Shown one piece after another: positions 44,476 through 57,300 of a stretch of 64,000 nucleotides of DNA; the stretch's first letter is position 1; each line of letters begins with the position of its first letter. The position numbers and the translations under genes are program-made. This DNA is from Heliopora coerulea (Eukaryota > Cnidaria > Anthozoa > Scleralcyonacea > Helioporidae): positions 186,001 to 250,000 of the forward strand of contig JASJOG010000278.1 in assembly GCA_030142905.1 (NCBI GenBank), given 5' to 3'. Below the pieces are notes generated by a model, which ran no database searches, had not been told where the DNA came from, and worked only from the letters and a program-made list of their open reading frames with translations.

Positions 44476-47400
44476 CTTTATAAAAAACAAAAGTAATAAA
44501 CATCTCGAAATTTGCAATAAAGACAAAGCGGTGTTGATCAAACGTTATAAAGGGTTAAGGAAGGCAGCATTAATGCTAAGGCAGGCAGCAGTAGATTTTA
44601 AATACAACAAAAACACAAAACTACAGAAATAGTAACAGGAACATCACCAACGCGGACCTACGGTCTTGCTGGCACAACATTAATAACAACAACAACAGCA
44701 ACAATAGTATTAACAATAATAATGACAACAACAACACCTCCAACAACAACAATAACAAATAACAATAAAAGTATACGGTTGAAAATATGTTCGGAGAATA
44801 ACATCTGCATCAACGACAAGAACAACATCAACAACAACAACATCAACAACTTCATTTCCCATGAACCGGCTTGCTTCCTACCACAATCAATGTTGTCACT
44901 TGTTCATAAGTAACTTTGAAGAGTCAGAGAACATAAATAAACCACAAAAGATGTGTTAAATTTCAAATCGATCAGTCTTACACTTACACTATCATTAGTC
45001 CCGTACAAAGGATTTGCTTCAACAAATACTTTATCGTTGTCAACAGGTTCTGGGTCCCTCAAAAGATCATTCTCGCGTTCGAGGACGTTATAGAAATGCT
45101 TTGACGAATCGTCGGCTGAAGGAGAACTTCTGTCTTTGATCTAAATTAATGAACTACATAACTAAATCATACAATCTGGAAGAAACGAAGAAAGGGTTAT
45201 GAAGGGTCAGATTAAATACCAGCAGACATATGGTTGTAGAGACCCATTTTCAAATCATATTCGATTTTTGCACGAAAACCTATATGTTAGAGCCAAAGCT
45301 AATGGCCCGTTTGAAATATCAGACGAGAGGAAAACGAACGTTCAATACATTTTCTCAGTCAATGAAATTAAAAGTGAATTACCTTTGCTTGTTTTGGAAT
45401 TGTTGCAATCACGGCATAATCATCGTTTTGTGAGTTCTCTCTTCCTGCCGTATCATAAAAATGAGTGTCGCCACTTTTTGGTTTCGTTAGATGGTTTCTG
45501 TTGTCATGGCGACGCCCTTCGGTGTCTGAAGGTCCTTCACCGGACATTTCCGAAGATTCTGGCAAAGCCTGGTCGCTTGATCTTTGCATTGCACTTGAGG
45601 AATTCTCAGGATGAGATTCATTGGAACCTACCAAGAAATAAAAATCAAAAATATGAATTGTAGATATGGTAACAAATCCTGGCATAATGAGAATCGATCG
45701 CAACAAGCTATGGATGTCAAGTTAACTCAAATCTAGATAACTAAAAAAATCTTGCTCTATTTTCCACAAAAGAACATGATAACACCTTACTCAAGCCGTG
45801 TTTTACACTATCTAGACCAACGGAGCCATCATAATCCGTTTGTTAAGTTATGACGGAACAAGGTTTTACCTTGAGCAAAGCCTTCATTAGTACGACTTGC
45901 GACGTCAGGTTCTCTGCTGATATCCCTACAAAGAATGAATGGTTTTAAGATGCATGATTTCGCCAACGAACTTGAAGTGTTCGACTTCCTGCTACATCGG
46001 TCTGTCTGTATGTCTGTGTCTGCCCATCCTTCTGTACCTTTCTCCGTCCTTCCACCCGTGCATCTGTCCATTTGTCCGTACGTCTTATGTCTTTTCCTTG
46101 GTCCGTCCGTCCTCCGTCTTATGTCTGTTCCTTGGTCCGTCCGTCCGTCTGTCTTATGTCTGTTCCTTGGTCCGTCCTTTCCAGATGTCCGTCCGTTAGT
46201 TTATTCAATGGATATTTGGCATTTACACTAGGTCACATAGAAGTGGGGTTAAAACACGATGAAGGGAATTTCCGAGTGTCAGAATCTTATATCTCAACTA
46301 TCAACTAGGATAACTTGCGAAAAATGTAAACTGCCTGTCAAACTGTCTTTCAGCCTAGCTATCTGTTTGTCTGTCCTTGTATCTGTTTATCAAACCTTTT
46401 TGGGGGCCCAGTGTGTATTCAAGTCTCCTCCTTTCTTTTTTCTTCCTTCAGCTTTCTTTCCTCTCCTGCCCTTCTTTCTTCCCATTAACCCTCTATGTCT
46501 CTCTCCAATATTCTTTCCCGTTCATCTTCGCTCCTTCGTACAAGAAGCTGTTTACTTACCTCTTTCTCTTGCGACGATGTAGGAAGACAGTAGCAACTAC
46601 AACTATCATCAGCAAACCCACCAGTCCTACAACTACTCCGATGATTGTTCCGCGATTTCCACTAGAGGCGCTCGATGCCCCGACAGCAGGATCGCCAAGT
46701 GTGATACTGCTCGTCCTAAGACTGGATGTCGAATACCGTGAAAAACTTGGTGTAGCAGTTGCTGTATTTTGCATGGTCGATTTTATGGTTGAGGCAGACG
46801 ATGGCAGAATTTCCGTTGGAAACTGGTTTCCTGTGTTTGAAAGGGAAGGAGAACTTGCTGAAGGAGTAGGTACAACTGTTGAGGAGGTTGTAACTACAAG
46901 AACACAAAAGAAGGACGTTTGGTGTTCATGGAACATTTGAGGAAATTAACAAGTATGGCGAATCAGCGATCGAGAGCGTTATGCCTACAACTACGCAGAA
47001 ACAACTCATAAAATGTTTACGGCTCTCCAAATAATAAATCGTTAGCGACTTTCATAACATAAACGGTTGGCACTATTCCAAAAGAACAAGTGAAAACTGT
47101 TCATCGTAACGATTTCCCTGTCCAGCAAAAAGTTGCACGCGGGAAAATGAATCTTTAATTTTTCAACCAATTTACCTTCAGGTAAATTACCTTTTCATCA
47201 AACCCACAATCACTGACGAATGACGTCTTAACTATAATCCTTTTTAATGAACAGTAAGGGGGTGTTTCCATCTTATTTTCTATAATAACATGTTTCTGTT
47301 TCACAGAGCCATGTCACTATACAATTCGAGACCTCTAATTAACAAACAGAAAATCAGATGAGAATCTCTGTGCTGTGATAGAAACACGAACGACGTCATT

Positions 47401-48170
47401 GCATCTGGAAAAATGCCTAGTAGAACATGAGGCGTATCCGAGTGTTTTCAAGTATTTTTCTGATTGTATGTTTCTACCACAGTACAGAGACATGAAAGCT
47501 ATTTTCTATTTGTTTTATAAAATAACCAAGGTTTTTTCGAGTTTTAATGACGTTATCCATGTCTCTGTACTCTATAACAAAGAGACACGGAGTCAGCTTC
47601 GTCTCTGTGCAGAGAACATGAAGCTCGTTCAATGAAGCTGCTTAGGACGCTTGTTGTTCTATAACGCAAACTATAACTTACCCAGGCACTCAGCTCTCCA
47701 CCTTCTGCTCGATGAATGTCTGTTGAATTTCACACTTACTGGACACCATGGCCTCTCGTCTAAACTTCTTCCCTCGTAACAATCATTATATAATCTTCCA
47801 TTAAATGAGAATGGAAAAACACAGCATCGGCCATCTACTGTACGTCGTTTGCATTTCTCGGGATCTGAGAAGGCAAAATTAAGCTAAGAATGCATCGCTA
47901 CATTAGAAATTTTTAGTGAATATTACATGCGTGATAACCGAGAATCCTCTGAATTTTTACCGAATGCATAAGAGAACACTCCCACCGATCGACATGTCAC
48001 ATCTTTGATCCTAATACTTGAAAATTGTATAAAGATTTTTACTGACACCTCACAAAAGAACAGCACTGTTCCACTTCGGTGATAGAAAGTTATTTCTTTG
48101 GTGAGGAAAAAAAACCAAATTGATTTGAACGTTCGGTAAACAAACAATATATATTATAGATAATGTATTT

Positions 48171-48219
<49 letters not shown>

Positions 48220-51200
48220 GGTATAACTGGTAGCTTTGAACTCTGGTTTCCTTCAGCATGCGTTTAAACTACAGGGTGTCCCAAAAAAACCGAAAACTAT
48301 TGAAATCACTTATTGTTAAAATTTGAATGCTCTACGAAAAAGCTGAACGTAATGATGCATAAAATATTGACAAGGTACATGTATTAAAATTTAGGTAAGA
48401 AAATCGCCTTGTAAAGTGCGCGATTTTTTGCCCGTGGGAATTTAAAGCAAATTATAAAATTACTTATATCAATCATTTATGCACTCGTGGGGACCAACAG
48501 AGTGCTAAGGCATTCAAATTCTAACAATTAAATTGTTATTGGTGATTTCAATGGTTTTCGTTTTTTATGGGACACCCTGTGGATCCATAAAGTGCATATC
48601 TAATGTATTTAGAAACACCTCCTTGACATTAAAAATAACATAATCATCACATAAATAAATAAGGTTCTTCCTATGTGGCATATACCTGTATATGTTCCAT
48701 CAATCTTGGCTATAATACAGTTGGATGGGGGATTCCTTCCACAAACGTCAAGTCTCATTGCTAGTCCTTGATAAACATATTGATTTCCGCTGTTTGGTTC
48801 CCACTAAAAGTTATCGAAAACTATTAGTATTCTGAGGAACTTAAAAATCAGTTTATTAAAACAGATCGCCACATAATATGTAAGCTTTCGGGAGAGTAAA
48901 GACAATAAAAATGATAAAAAAGGTCGATAAGTGAGACTGCGAGGTTTTGCATTGTTATCCTATCCTATTATATTATACATTATATCCATCCTATTATCCC
49001 ACGATTATCATTCCTTGCTTCTACGCATCTGTTAGTGGGAGAAAAATTAAAATGTGATAAAAATGGTTCGACGAATAAACAAATAAATACGCCATGAATT
49101 TCCTAATTAAGAGTTACTTCCGCTGGTTCGGGTTGGCACACGGAAGTATTATTTCGTCATATTGACGACATCATGACATGTTAATACCTGGTGAAATAGG
49201 TCATATTTTCCGTTATCTTACCACTGCAACACTACTGTTTTGCAAGTTAAAAAGCGTTGTTTTACGCTGCTGTGTCCACATGGACATGTCAGGCAACAAG
49301 TTTTGTTGTATGTCGGAGCAAGTCATGACTGAATCTTTCGTTGTGATTGATCAACTCACACACGAAAACAAAGCCAAGTAGCCTCTGAAGGTGGGTGTAG
49401 GTAACTCAACTCGTAGCCAATCTTAAGAGGTCTCCCACGCTTGCAAAAAGCGTCTTGTGATTGGGCGATAGTAAATTGCAAAAGGCTTTTCCGTTTTTCC
49501 GTTGCATCATTGCGTTAAACATGGAGGCAACCAGGAATGTCGAAGGCCAAGGGTCGGAGGGTAATATCAAGGTGCTTTTGGAACGATTTTGGTCCTTTCG
49601 AATGCAGTTCACCCGCTTGACTTCGGGAAAGGCAGCGCAAAACTGTCGCTCAGGGTGACATAAGACTGAAAACGTTACAGGTTGTTGCACGAGCGATAAT
49701 ACAAAGAACAAGTCAAACATTTGTTCTGAATTGTCATTATTATTGTTGTAGTGTGAATTCAAAATTGCGCATGACTTTGGTTCAACTTACGACACCAAAA
49801 TTTGTTGCGTTGCAAATTGTTGATATAGGTGATAATGCGTTCAACAACGCTTTTCAACTTGGCACGCCATGACGATGCGTGGTAAGTTGAAGAACAAGCT
49901 TCCTGTCTTAAAGAACATTTAACCCTTACCGCAATTCGGCTATATGGTGATAAACAAACAAACAAACAAAAAAAAAACAGGACAAAAAATACCAAAACGA
50001 AAAAATAGCAAAAAAACTAACGCACGCACAAATTGCCCAATTCGTAACATACCTGGAGTGTGTACCTTGTCCTGGATGTTCTTCTCAAAGTAAAACTAAT
50101 ATTGACTTGAATCCACTCGTTTTTGCCAGGATATTTCACGTATGGAACAACACCAAGACAGTTGTCGTCTAACTCCGCTCTGAGACGTGTTACACGGCCA
50201 GATCTTGTTAAATCAATGACTAAAGGTCTTCGATTAGTTCGTTGGCTTCCACGTCGAAAGCCAGTACAACCTAAACGTATGAAATATGGGAAAAGTTATT
50301 AAAATTCTGGTCTAGTTTTGCTGTAATCTAGAGACACTAAACCATGACGGAAATCGATACAAACGTGGAGGAGTTAATTTTAAGTGAATGTAAAATACCC
50401 AACTAGCAACGCCTTGAGAGCAATTTGCATTGCATGTAGATTCAGGATATCCATTACTACACTGCAAATATGAAGTGGATAAGTTCAATATGGCTATGGG
50501 GTATAATAACCAATATCAATAAATAGTATTTCATAACAAGTACAAAATAAACCGTACAAGGTTGAGCTGGAGTTTTGAAAACATTTTCATGTCCAAAGGA
50601 ATCGAATCTGCGAATTCTAGGTGAACGGTGACACACTTTAAGCAACGACCCGGTCAATGACTTGCAAGAGGTTTACTCATGCGATCACCGCAAGAAAACA
50701 TTACTGATTTACTGCGGGAAACTACCTTATTCAACCAACCTCCTCATTCAACCTAACACCTCTCGTGTGCCATGTAGCCAAGCATCCCAAAACTGTTAAA
50801 AGGTTTTACAAGGGATTAAATGTGTTCAGAACATGCTCTCGCATCATGCTATTACATCCAGCAACACCAATTGCACTGTTCGCATTAAATAAAATCACTG
50901 CAAGTTTACCTTCATGATTGTGGCTCCACCAAACACATTCCCTCTTTCCCGGCTCGTATCCGAAGGATATATTAACGTCAGGATCACGATACATGACATA
51001 ATCTCGCTTACACTGGCAACTGCACAGCCTTCCGTCATTTCCATACGGGTCTGCGTTGAACTGGTGGCAGAAGTCATCTATGTTCTGTGAACAGTTTGAG
51101 AACTGCATCAGATCATTTCTTGAATCTCTCGTAATCGTCACTTCTGCTGATACAACAATTGACCAACAACCAATTACTATCCACAGAAATGTTGCCGTAA

Positions 51201-51222
51201 GCATGTTGACAGAGGGCTCCAT
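44362..51222 (-). CDS. G5: complete FN2-domain type I receptor with tyrosine-rich tail
   Basis: Reference member of the family: nine exons 51222-50910, 50270-50053, 48803-48686, 47864-47682, 46893-46560, 45925-45870, 45627-45383, 45140-44988, 44475-44362, all GT/AG, summing to 1734 nt (577 residues). Ectodomain: signal peptide, C-x7-C-x14-C-x-C-x-C module ending SHNHEG, two-Cys module (NCLGVVPYVKYPG), Trp-led module (YQGLAMRLDVCG ... KIDGTYTG), FN2 domain, Ser/Thr stalk. Helix GVVVGLVGLLMIVVVATVFL, then HRRKRKR. Tail tyrosines: HFYDTAG, DDYAVIAT, HFYNVLE, NPLYGT and the C-terminal TYDVPQ. These suit SH2/PTB-type partners (inference). The first Met is 51222; the Met at 51204 aligns with the paralogues' starts. 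A TATAAATAG box lies 140 bp upstream. Confidence 0.92.
44680..44850. repeat. (AAC)n-rich tract in G5 intron 8
   Basis: Interspersed AAC/ACA triplets (ACAACAACA...) between the last two coding exons of G5. Confidence 0.85.
45990..46385. repeat. CTGTC/CCGTCC tract in G5 intron between membrane exon and exon 6
   Basis: Includes two copies of a longer unit with TTATGTCTGTTCCTTGGTCC (about 46108 and 46153), a local tandem duplication, plus CTGTCTG blocks. Same intron position as in G4, G6 and G7. Confidence 0.85.
46560..46893 (-). CDS. G5 stalk plus transmembrane exon
   Basis: Phase 1 to 2. A single Ser/Thr/Pro stalk (VTTSSTVVPTPSASSPSLSN...) leads to the helix TIIGVVVGLVGLLMIVVVAT followed by VFLHRRKRKR. 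G5 has one stalk exon where G4 has six. Confidence 0.9.
47682..47864 (-). CDS. G5 FN2-domain exon
   Basis: Phase 1 to 1, 61 codons: KCKRRTVDGRCCVFPFSFNG, YNDC, PWC, final ECLG. All FN2 signature cysteines are present. Confidence 0.92.
48175..48218. repeat. (TA)n microsatellite
   Basis: About 40 bp of uninterrupted TA dinucleotides in G5 intron 3. Confidence 0.95.
48272..48579. mobile_element. Mariner-like MITE in G5 intron 3
   Basis: A 308-bp element with long inverted ends. Both start CAGGGTGTCCCA and continue CGAAAAC(T/C)ATTGAAATCAC into ATTTGAATGC. CAGGGTGTCCC termini are typical of Tc1/mariner relatives. The left flank is TA and the right flank TG, so the TA duplication is imperfect. 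Confidence 0.8.
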
Positions 51223-51358
51223 CTCAGCGTACGGACAAAGATATCAAAGCACTTGATTCTTGCTGTTGGTTTGGGATAAGGAATACGGCAGCAATGTCCT
51301 CAGCTCGTGTCTTGTTTAAAGAAAATCGCTAATACGAATTCACCACGTTTCTCTACTT

Positions 51359-51369
51359 CTATTTATACC
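51359..51369 (-). promoter_or_regulatory. TATA box candidate for G5
   Basis: GGTATAAATAG on the minus strand, a close match to TATAWAWR, about 140 bp before the first Met. The G5 and G6 upstream sequences are alignable close to the start (AAGAT(A/G)TC(A/G)AAG). Confidence 0.45.
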
Positions 51370-52240
51370 GTAGAATGACGATCTGTTCTATACTTCCTGA
51401 ATTCTAAGCGTCGGAAGTCTCTCTGGGTGTCAAAATTCACCATTGAGGATGGAAGTTGTTGAGCAATATGAAATAACAATTTAAAACTTCGCCACTCAAG
51501 TCAGAAAAACAATATTGGTCCGACCAAAATTGTGGAATTGAAGAGCTCAGTTCCGTATTACGCCTTCCCTGTTATTTGTTTTAATGTATACGAAATGCAT
51601 GTAAAGAGTATGACTGCATGTGCTTGTCATTGATAATGATTTCTACAAAGCAATTTGCTCCAGTGCTGAAGGGTCACGAAATTTTTGTTTATCAAATGCA
51701 TCAAACCTACTCTTTCGATGGTCAGCACTGCAAACCTTGACCATAAAGGTCTGTATACTATCAAATTAAGTTCTCAAATACTAGTTGCAAGTTTTGAAGA
51801 CTTAAAAATTGAGAAAAACCTCTATTTTTAATTCTTTAAAGGGAAAATTCCTTTTAATTCTACTAACAGTCGTATGTTACATGATTGTCTGCCGAAAACC
51901 ATTGTCCTATTTTAGTCTAGTTCAGTTTCATTTAAGTCAACTCTTCCTGTACAAATTCGATATTTGATATTTGTCTTCAGGAAACAGCAACCGTTTTACT
52001 CGTCATGGGTGGACATCTGGGACCGGAAAGACTTCAATTTTCCACTGTTTTTTTACTAGCTAGGTACAGTCCAGTATTATATAGGGGCGGAGTTAGAGGA
52101 GGGCTGAAGGGGCTGTGGGATCGCCTTTTCTCTGCGAACTAATTTGCTGAACAGATCCTTAACTCGACTCTGGACTACAAAACTGCTGCAGTTGTACATT
52201 TTTGTTTGTTCTTCCAAATTGAATGAAGTTTGAAAACATT

Positions 52241-52757
52241 TTAATGTTTATTTGCCCGACGTTTCGGCTTCCTACCCGGAAACTATCTTAACCTTTTCCG
52301 GTTCATACCCGACTTTTTAATTTTACTCTGGCCAACGCAAGATGATTCTGTTTATCAAGGGGAGACTTCTCGGACAGGAAAGGGTGGAGAGACGTTGAAA
52401 AATCAATTGGCGTGAGCATCAAGTTGGCGTGACTCTTTGCGTGGTACTTCTCTTGCAGCTGCCTCGTTCCTCATTTGCAACGAGTCTCTGTAAGTCAATA
52501 AGAGGCTGACGGTTCGCGGCAAATGTTGGTGGTATTCTTGTCTGTATTGATGTACCAACTTGCCATAAAGATGCGTTCAAAATTATTTGTTCTATAGGTC
52601 GGACAGGTCGTATTGCCCCAATCCACCCAATGCTCAGTTTGCATAATACATTGAACAGGACACCCACATCAACTTGGCACCCACTCTAAATTATTTTTCG
52701 ACGTCTCTTAAGATGGCATGCATGTAGGAAGCCGAAACATCGAACAAATAAACATCA
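52241..52757. repeat. Inverted-repeat element, possibly Penelope-related
   Basis: AATGTTTATTTGCCCGACGT continuing TTCGGCTTCCTAC (to 52275) is matched in reverse complement near 52724-52755 (GTAGGAAGCCGAAACATCGA...). ACGTTTCGGCTTCC-type termini recall Penelope-like elements; this is an inference from memory. Confidence 0.6.
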
Positions 52758-53701
52758 AAAATTCCAGTTTTTAAATTTCAATAAATCTGGAAGTACAAAC
52801 TACAATGTACAATTACATGCAGCATTCCCGGATTCAAACCACTGAGTGAACAAGAATGCCATTTTTATTATCCAAGATTTTCTTGTAGTTTAAATAGCGT
52901 ACGCTGGAAACGCAACACTTCTGCATTGAAATTTACCTTCGTAATGGAACAGCACTTCATTAGCTGTGCCATAAAATAAGTTGCATGACCGTGTTTTCGG
53001 GTTTCAATCTCACAACTGTTTTCATGATGAATTTCAATGGCATCTACTATCCACCTACGGATCAGCATCGAACCAATTGATGTCGACCGCGGCCGATGTT
53101 GATCGCCATTGAGATCCCGGTAATTTTAGGTCGTATAAACGGAGTACAGATCTGATGGTTGATATCAAGGTTTGCATTTGAAACTCATTTGATTGAAACG
53201 AAACTTTTCATTTAATTTAGGTTAAAAACCACTGCAGGACATATTTATCATTGGATTAAAGCCTTGTACTGAACACGTTCCGGCCTCTCCTTTCGAGGAG
53301 TCCTGGGTTCACCCATTGTTGAGTTACCATAGTAAGTAAGTATACGGTTTTAAATCAATATTTATGTTTACCGCGACAAGCTTGCTGATCTACAAATTAC
53401 TTTTTTGATTGTTTATACTGATATACAGTTCATCTTCGTGGGGGATATATACTCACAGTTTATGATGATTTGGTTGAGGTTTAAAGATTTAAATATTGAA
53501 CCGCTTGTTTGAGCAGCCAAAAATAACAGTTCTTCAACCAAGAAGCTTATATTTGAAGTGGGTGAATATCTGCAAGCCGAAGAGAGCGTCTCTATATATT
53601 GTGTTCCATTTTAAAACGCTCACAAACAATACAGAATAGTACAAAACACTGAGATCCCCTTGTTCGTTTCTACATTCGAAAACGCAGCACAGACAGTAAA
53701 T

Positions 53702-53776
53702 CTATTCCCTACTTTCAATTGTGCTTTTTGGGACGTTGTAAGCACTTCTGGATGACCGTGTTTCTGAGGGAACGTC
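53702..53776 (-). pseudogene. Untranslated remnant of the G6 tail after a premature stop
   Basis: In frame with exon 9 but beyond its TAA. It reads DVPSETRSSRSAYNVPKSTI and ends at a TAG (53702-53704), aligning with the G5 tail SSRQTYDVPQTTDKKP. The YNVP motif is intact in DNA but not translated. Confidence 0.75.
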
Positions 53777-53818
53777 TTAAAGCCTCCCTGACATGTCAGT
53801 ATAATAATGGGTTGTTAT
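53777..53818 (-). CDS. G6 terminal exon, cut short by a nonsense codon
   Basis: After a strong polypyrimidine/ccttaag acceptor the exon reads ITTHYYTDMSGRL and stops. TDMSG aligns with SHPDMSG of G4 and SHPDMPEG of G5, identifying it as exon 9. Confidence 0.75.
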   Translation of the reverse strand: MTTHYYTDMSGRL

Positions 53819-54356
53819 CTTAAGGAAAAAAAAAAAGGAGCATATTTTAGAGCTTATTACATTGGACAGTTGTGGTGGAAAAATTTGTAGAGAATTTAGG
53901 AAGAGTAGCATTGATCCCAGAAAGAACAACGCAACAAAGGCCACCAAAAGTTCAGCAAATGTTATATAAAATTCAACATAAACAACCGTAGCGTGTAGTG
54001 ACAACTGCTATACATCGAGTTATGGTAACGTCAACAATTTAAACGATGAAAATACCTAATGAAAACAACAAAGTAATAACTATATCTAAAACTATGACAA
54101 TAACGATGGTGATGACGATGATAATGATGATAATGATGAAGATGATGATGATGGTGGTGATGATAATGATGATGGTAATGATGATAATGATGATGATGAT
54201 GATGATGATGATGGTGATGATGGTGATGATGATGGTGATGATGATAATGATGATGGTGATAATTATGATGGTGATAATGATGATGATAGTGGTGATGATG
54301 ATAATGGTAATGATGATGATAATGCTGCTGCTAATGATGATGATGACAATGATGGC

Positions 54357-54387
<31 letters not shown>

Positions 54388-57300
54388 ATTTTAATGATAA
54401 TGATGATGATGATAATGATGATGATAATGTTGATCATAATGATGATGATGACGATGACGACGATGACAATGACGTCAATAATTACCCCAGCAGACGTTGT
54501 TTCTTGTTCACTAAGTAAATAAGTTTGAAAACTAACAGAACATAAATCACATTGAGAAGTGGTATTTCGAACTAAATTTCCCACAAATCATTGTCTTACA
54601 TTCTCGGCACTCTTTGTGATGTACAAAGGGTTGGCTTCGACATACACCCACTCGTTGTCAACTGGTTCTGCATTCGTCAAAGAATTGCTATTCTGCTGAA
54701 GGTCGACGTAACCATCCGTTAATGGATCGTCAGTTGAGGAAGAATTCCCTTCTCCAGTCTGAATTACAGAAAATCATTGCTAAAATATGCACACAGGTAA
54801 TATTTTCTCAACGAAGTTCAACAGCAAGTTACCTTGGTTTTCTTTGGTAGTGTCACAATCAGTGAATAATTTGTTCTAGGTTGGTCGTAAATCGAAGGAC
54901 GATGGGGTACATTTTCGCTAGTCGTTTCACAAAAACGAGTTTCACCAGTTCTTATTTTTGTTAGTTCTTGACTTGAATGGTTCGTGTTGTTGTGGTCATG
55001 TCTGGTGATGTATGATTGTCCTTCACGTGAAATTTCCACAGATTCCACTGGGAGATGGTTGTCTGAACGTTGCATTGCTTTGCGAGAGTTTTGAGAGAGA
55101 GATGCACCAGGAGCTAACAGAAGACAACATTAAAAATATAACTGGTAGAACTGTAAGAAATTTTCGGATTTTAGTATTTATGCAAAATAGCCCGTGACTG
55201 CTTAAAATCATGAATCTGAACCATGCTTAATGTCCAACTTAGAACATATTGATTTGAAATACGTTTGAAATGTCTGATCATATGCATTTCATTTCGTTTC
55301 TTCGCGTTCAAACTGTGTCAAGTTTTTGACACTTCTGAACGCAACGTTCTGAATGCTGGCAAGACATTCCAACTTCTTAGCCACAAGAATACAGAGTGCA
55401 GAGTAAGCTTAGTGAGTTCAACAGACCTAACACAGCTTAAAGAGCCAGAAACAACAAAACTTTAACGTCTGATAAATTGACGCGATCGTAATTTTCTCTC
55501 GGAATGGTGTCTAAATGATTGTCATACTGCACTTAACCGTAAAACTTGTCATTACATTTGTTTGCAACATGTCGGCGCCTACAAAATGCATGTCGTTTGC
55601 CTTAAAGTGCGAAATTGAGTTCAGTTGAGTTGCGTTGACTACATTTAATGTGGGAAAAATTTGACATCAAATAAAAACTGATATATTTGTGGCCCACAAA
55701 ATCAGGTGATGGTGTGTTGTCAAGTGTCTGAATGTAGCAGAAAAATAAGAGAACGGTATATTTTTCAAGTCCAATTGTACTACGAGGGAGACTTGGTGAA
55801 TATGTGCGCTTAGCTGTGACATAAAATGCTTTCACCTTCACTAAAGCCTTCGTTAGTTTGCTTTCCAACACTGGCTTTTCTTTGGGTGTTTCTATATAGA
55901 TAAATGGTTTTAAGATGAATTAATTTTAAAGCGTTCTCTCATCTGTTACTATTGTCTGTGTGTCAGTCTATATGTCAGTATATCAGTATCTGTCCGTCTT
56001 TTACCGTCTCTATTTGCGTGTTCGCCTGTATCCTTGTCCAGGTACTCCGTGCCTCTGTCTTTTAAACTTTTTCCATCACTCCGACCATGTCTGTCTGTAG
56101 ATTAGTCTGTCGATCTGTCTCCTGTTTTTCTCGCCGTCTGTCTGTCCTCGTGTTTTTCTCTCCATCACTTTCCGATCTTTCCCCTTAGCTTCACATTATA
56201 TTCCCCTTTCAGTCATTCCTTACTCACTTCCTCCATTTCCTTGTCTCCACTACACTCTCTAGGTCATTTTCCCCACTACATAGTTCAAGTAGTTGGAAGA
56301 CGTTATTTTGCTGACCTCAGGGTGACATTAGGTTATGACATCACAATTTTGCTAACCCTAATCCTCCGGTCCCATCTCGCACCCTAATCCTAGATCAGTT
56401 TTTAAACTAAAGTGCCATTCAGATTCTTGACAAAATGTCAGTCTGAGACCGATGAAATAATTTTTCCCTAGAAGTTGTGTTACTTACGTTCTTGTCTTCC
56501 TACGGCGAATGCAGACTAACGTAACGACAGCGATGATCAACAAAACCAGCAGCCCTACAACTATTCCTAAAATGAGGCTTAGATTTCTAGCAGTGCTCTT
56601 TGAGTTGCGTAAAGACGGATCAGTAGTTGTAACATTTCTTGATCTGAGGATGGAAGTAATGAGCTGTGAAAAGCTTGGTGATGGAGTTGCCGTTGACTGT
56701 ACTGGGCTTTTGGAACTAGAGAATGGACCAGTTAGTGGTGTCGACGAGGTTCTAGCTATCAGAAGACAAAAGCAACAAAAAAGTGATCGAAATTTCATAA
56801 TTCTAAATATATGAAAAAAATAATGAAAAAAATGAGTTTTAAAACCTTGCAAAATATTTCAAAAATTATTATGAACAGTAAAAGATTTCCTAGGCTAGTA
56901 TCATTCTAGAAATTAGCAATGCCATGCGGCATACAACATACCCGCGCAGACAGCCCTCAAAGTGGGGTTCGATGGGTCAATGTTGAACTTTAAGCTCACT
57001 GCACACCATGGCTTCTCTTCAAAACGTCTATCGTCAGAACAATCCTTATATATAATTCCATTGAGTAAGAATGGGAAAACACAACATCGACCATCAACTG
57101 TACGCCGCGTGCACTTCTTGGGATCTAAAAAATAAACGTGAATCAAAGTTCAATTAGAAAATTAAATGTAAAGAGATTTTTAAAAGCAACATAAACGCGA
57201 ATCGATTTCTGTGTTTGTACCACAGTTAATTAAACCAATTAAATTAAATTAAGTTAATTTAACTAAATTAAACCAGCAGTCAGTTGGTTAAGTTTCTCAA

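Larger units (their letters stand above)
51223..53701. other. Intergenic region G5-G6
   Basis: No gene recognised. It holds the G5 promoter region and an inverted-repeat element. An 82-residue open frame at 52419-52667 lies between the arms of that element and has no recognisable domain. Confidence 0.5.

Noticed and set aside
45199..45663. 154-residue plus-strand ORF
   Set aside because: Antisense to G5 exon 7, which has phase, splice-site and paralogue support.
46377..46940. 187-residue plus-strand ORF
   Set aside because: Antisense to the G5 stalk/membrane exon and the adjoining CT-rich intron.
52419..52667. 82-residue minus-strand ORF
   Set aside because: Lies between the arms of an inverted-repeat element, has no domain I recognise and no splice partners.
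54039..54584. Met-rich and Ile-rich ORFs of about 160-180 residues
   Set aside because: Translations of the GAT repeat in the G6 intron.
54588..54600. G6 ending at VRQ-stop just after exon 8
   Set aside because: GTAAGA here aligns with the splice donors of G5 and G7, and a good exon 9 homologue exists downstream; kept only as an alternative.
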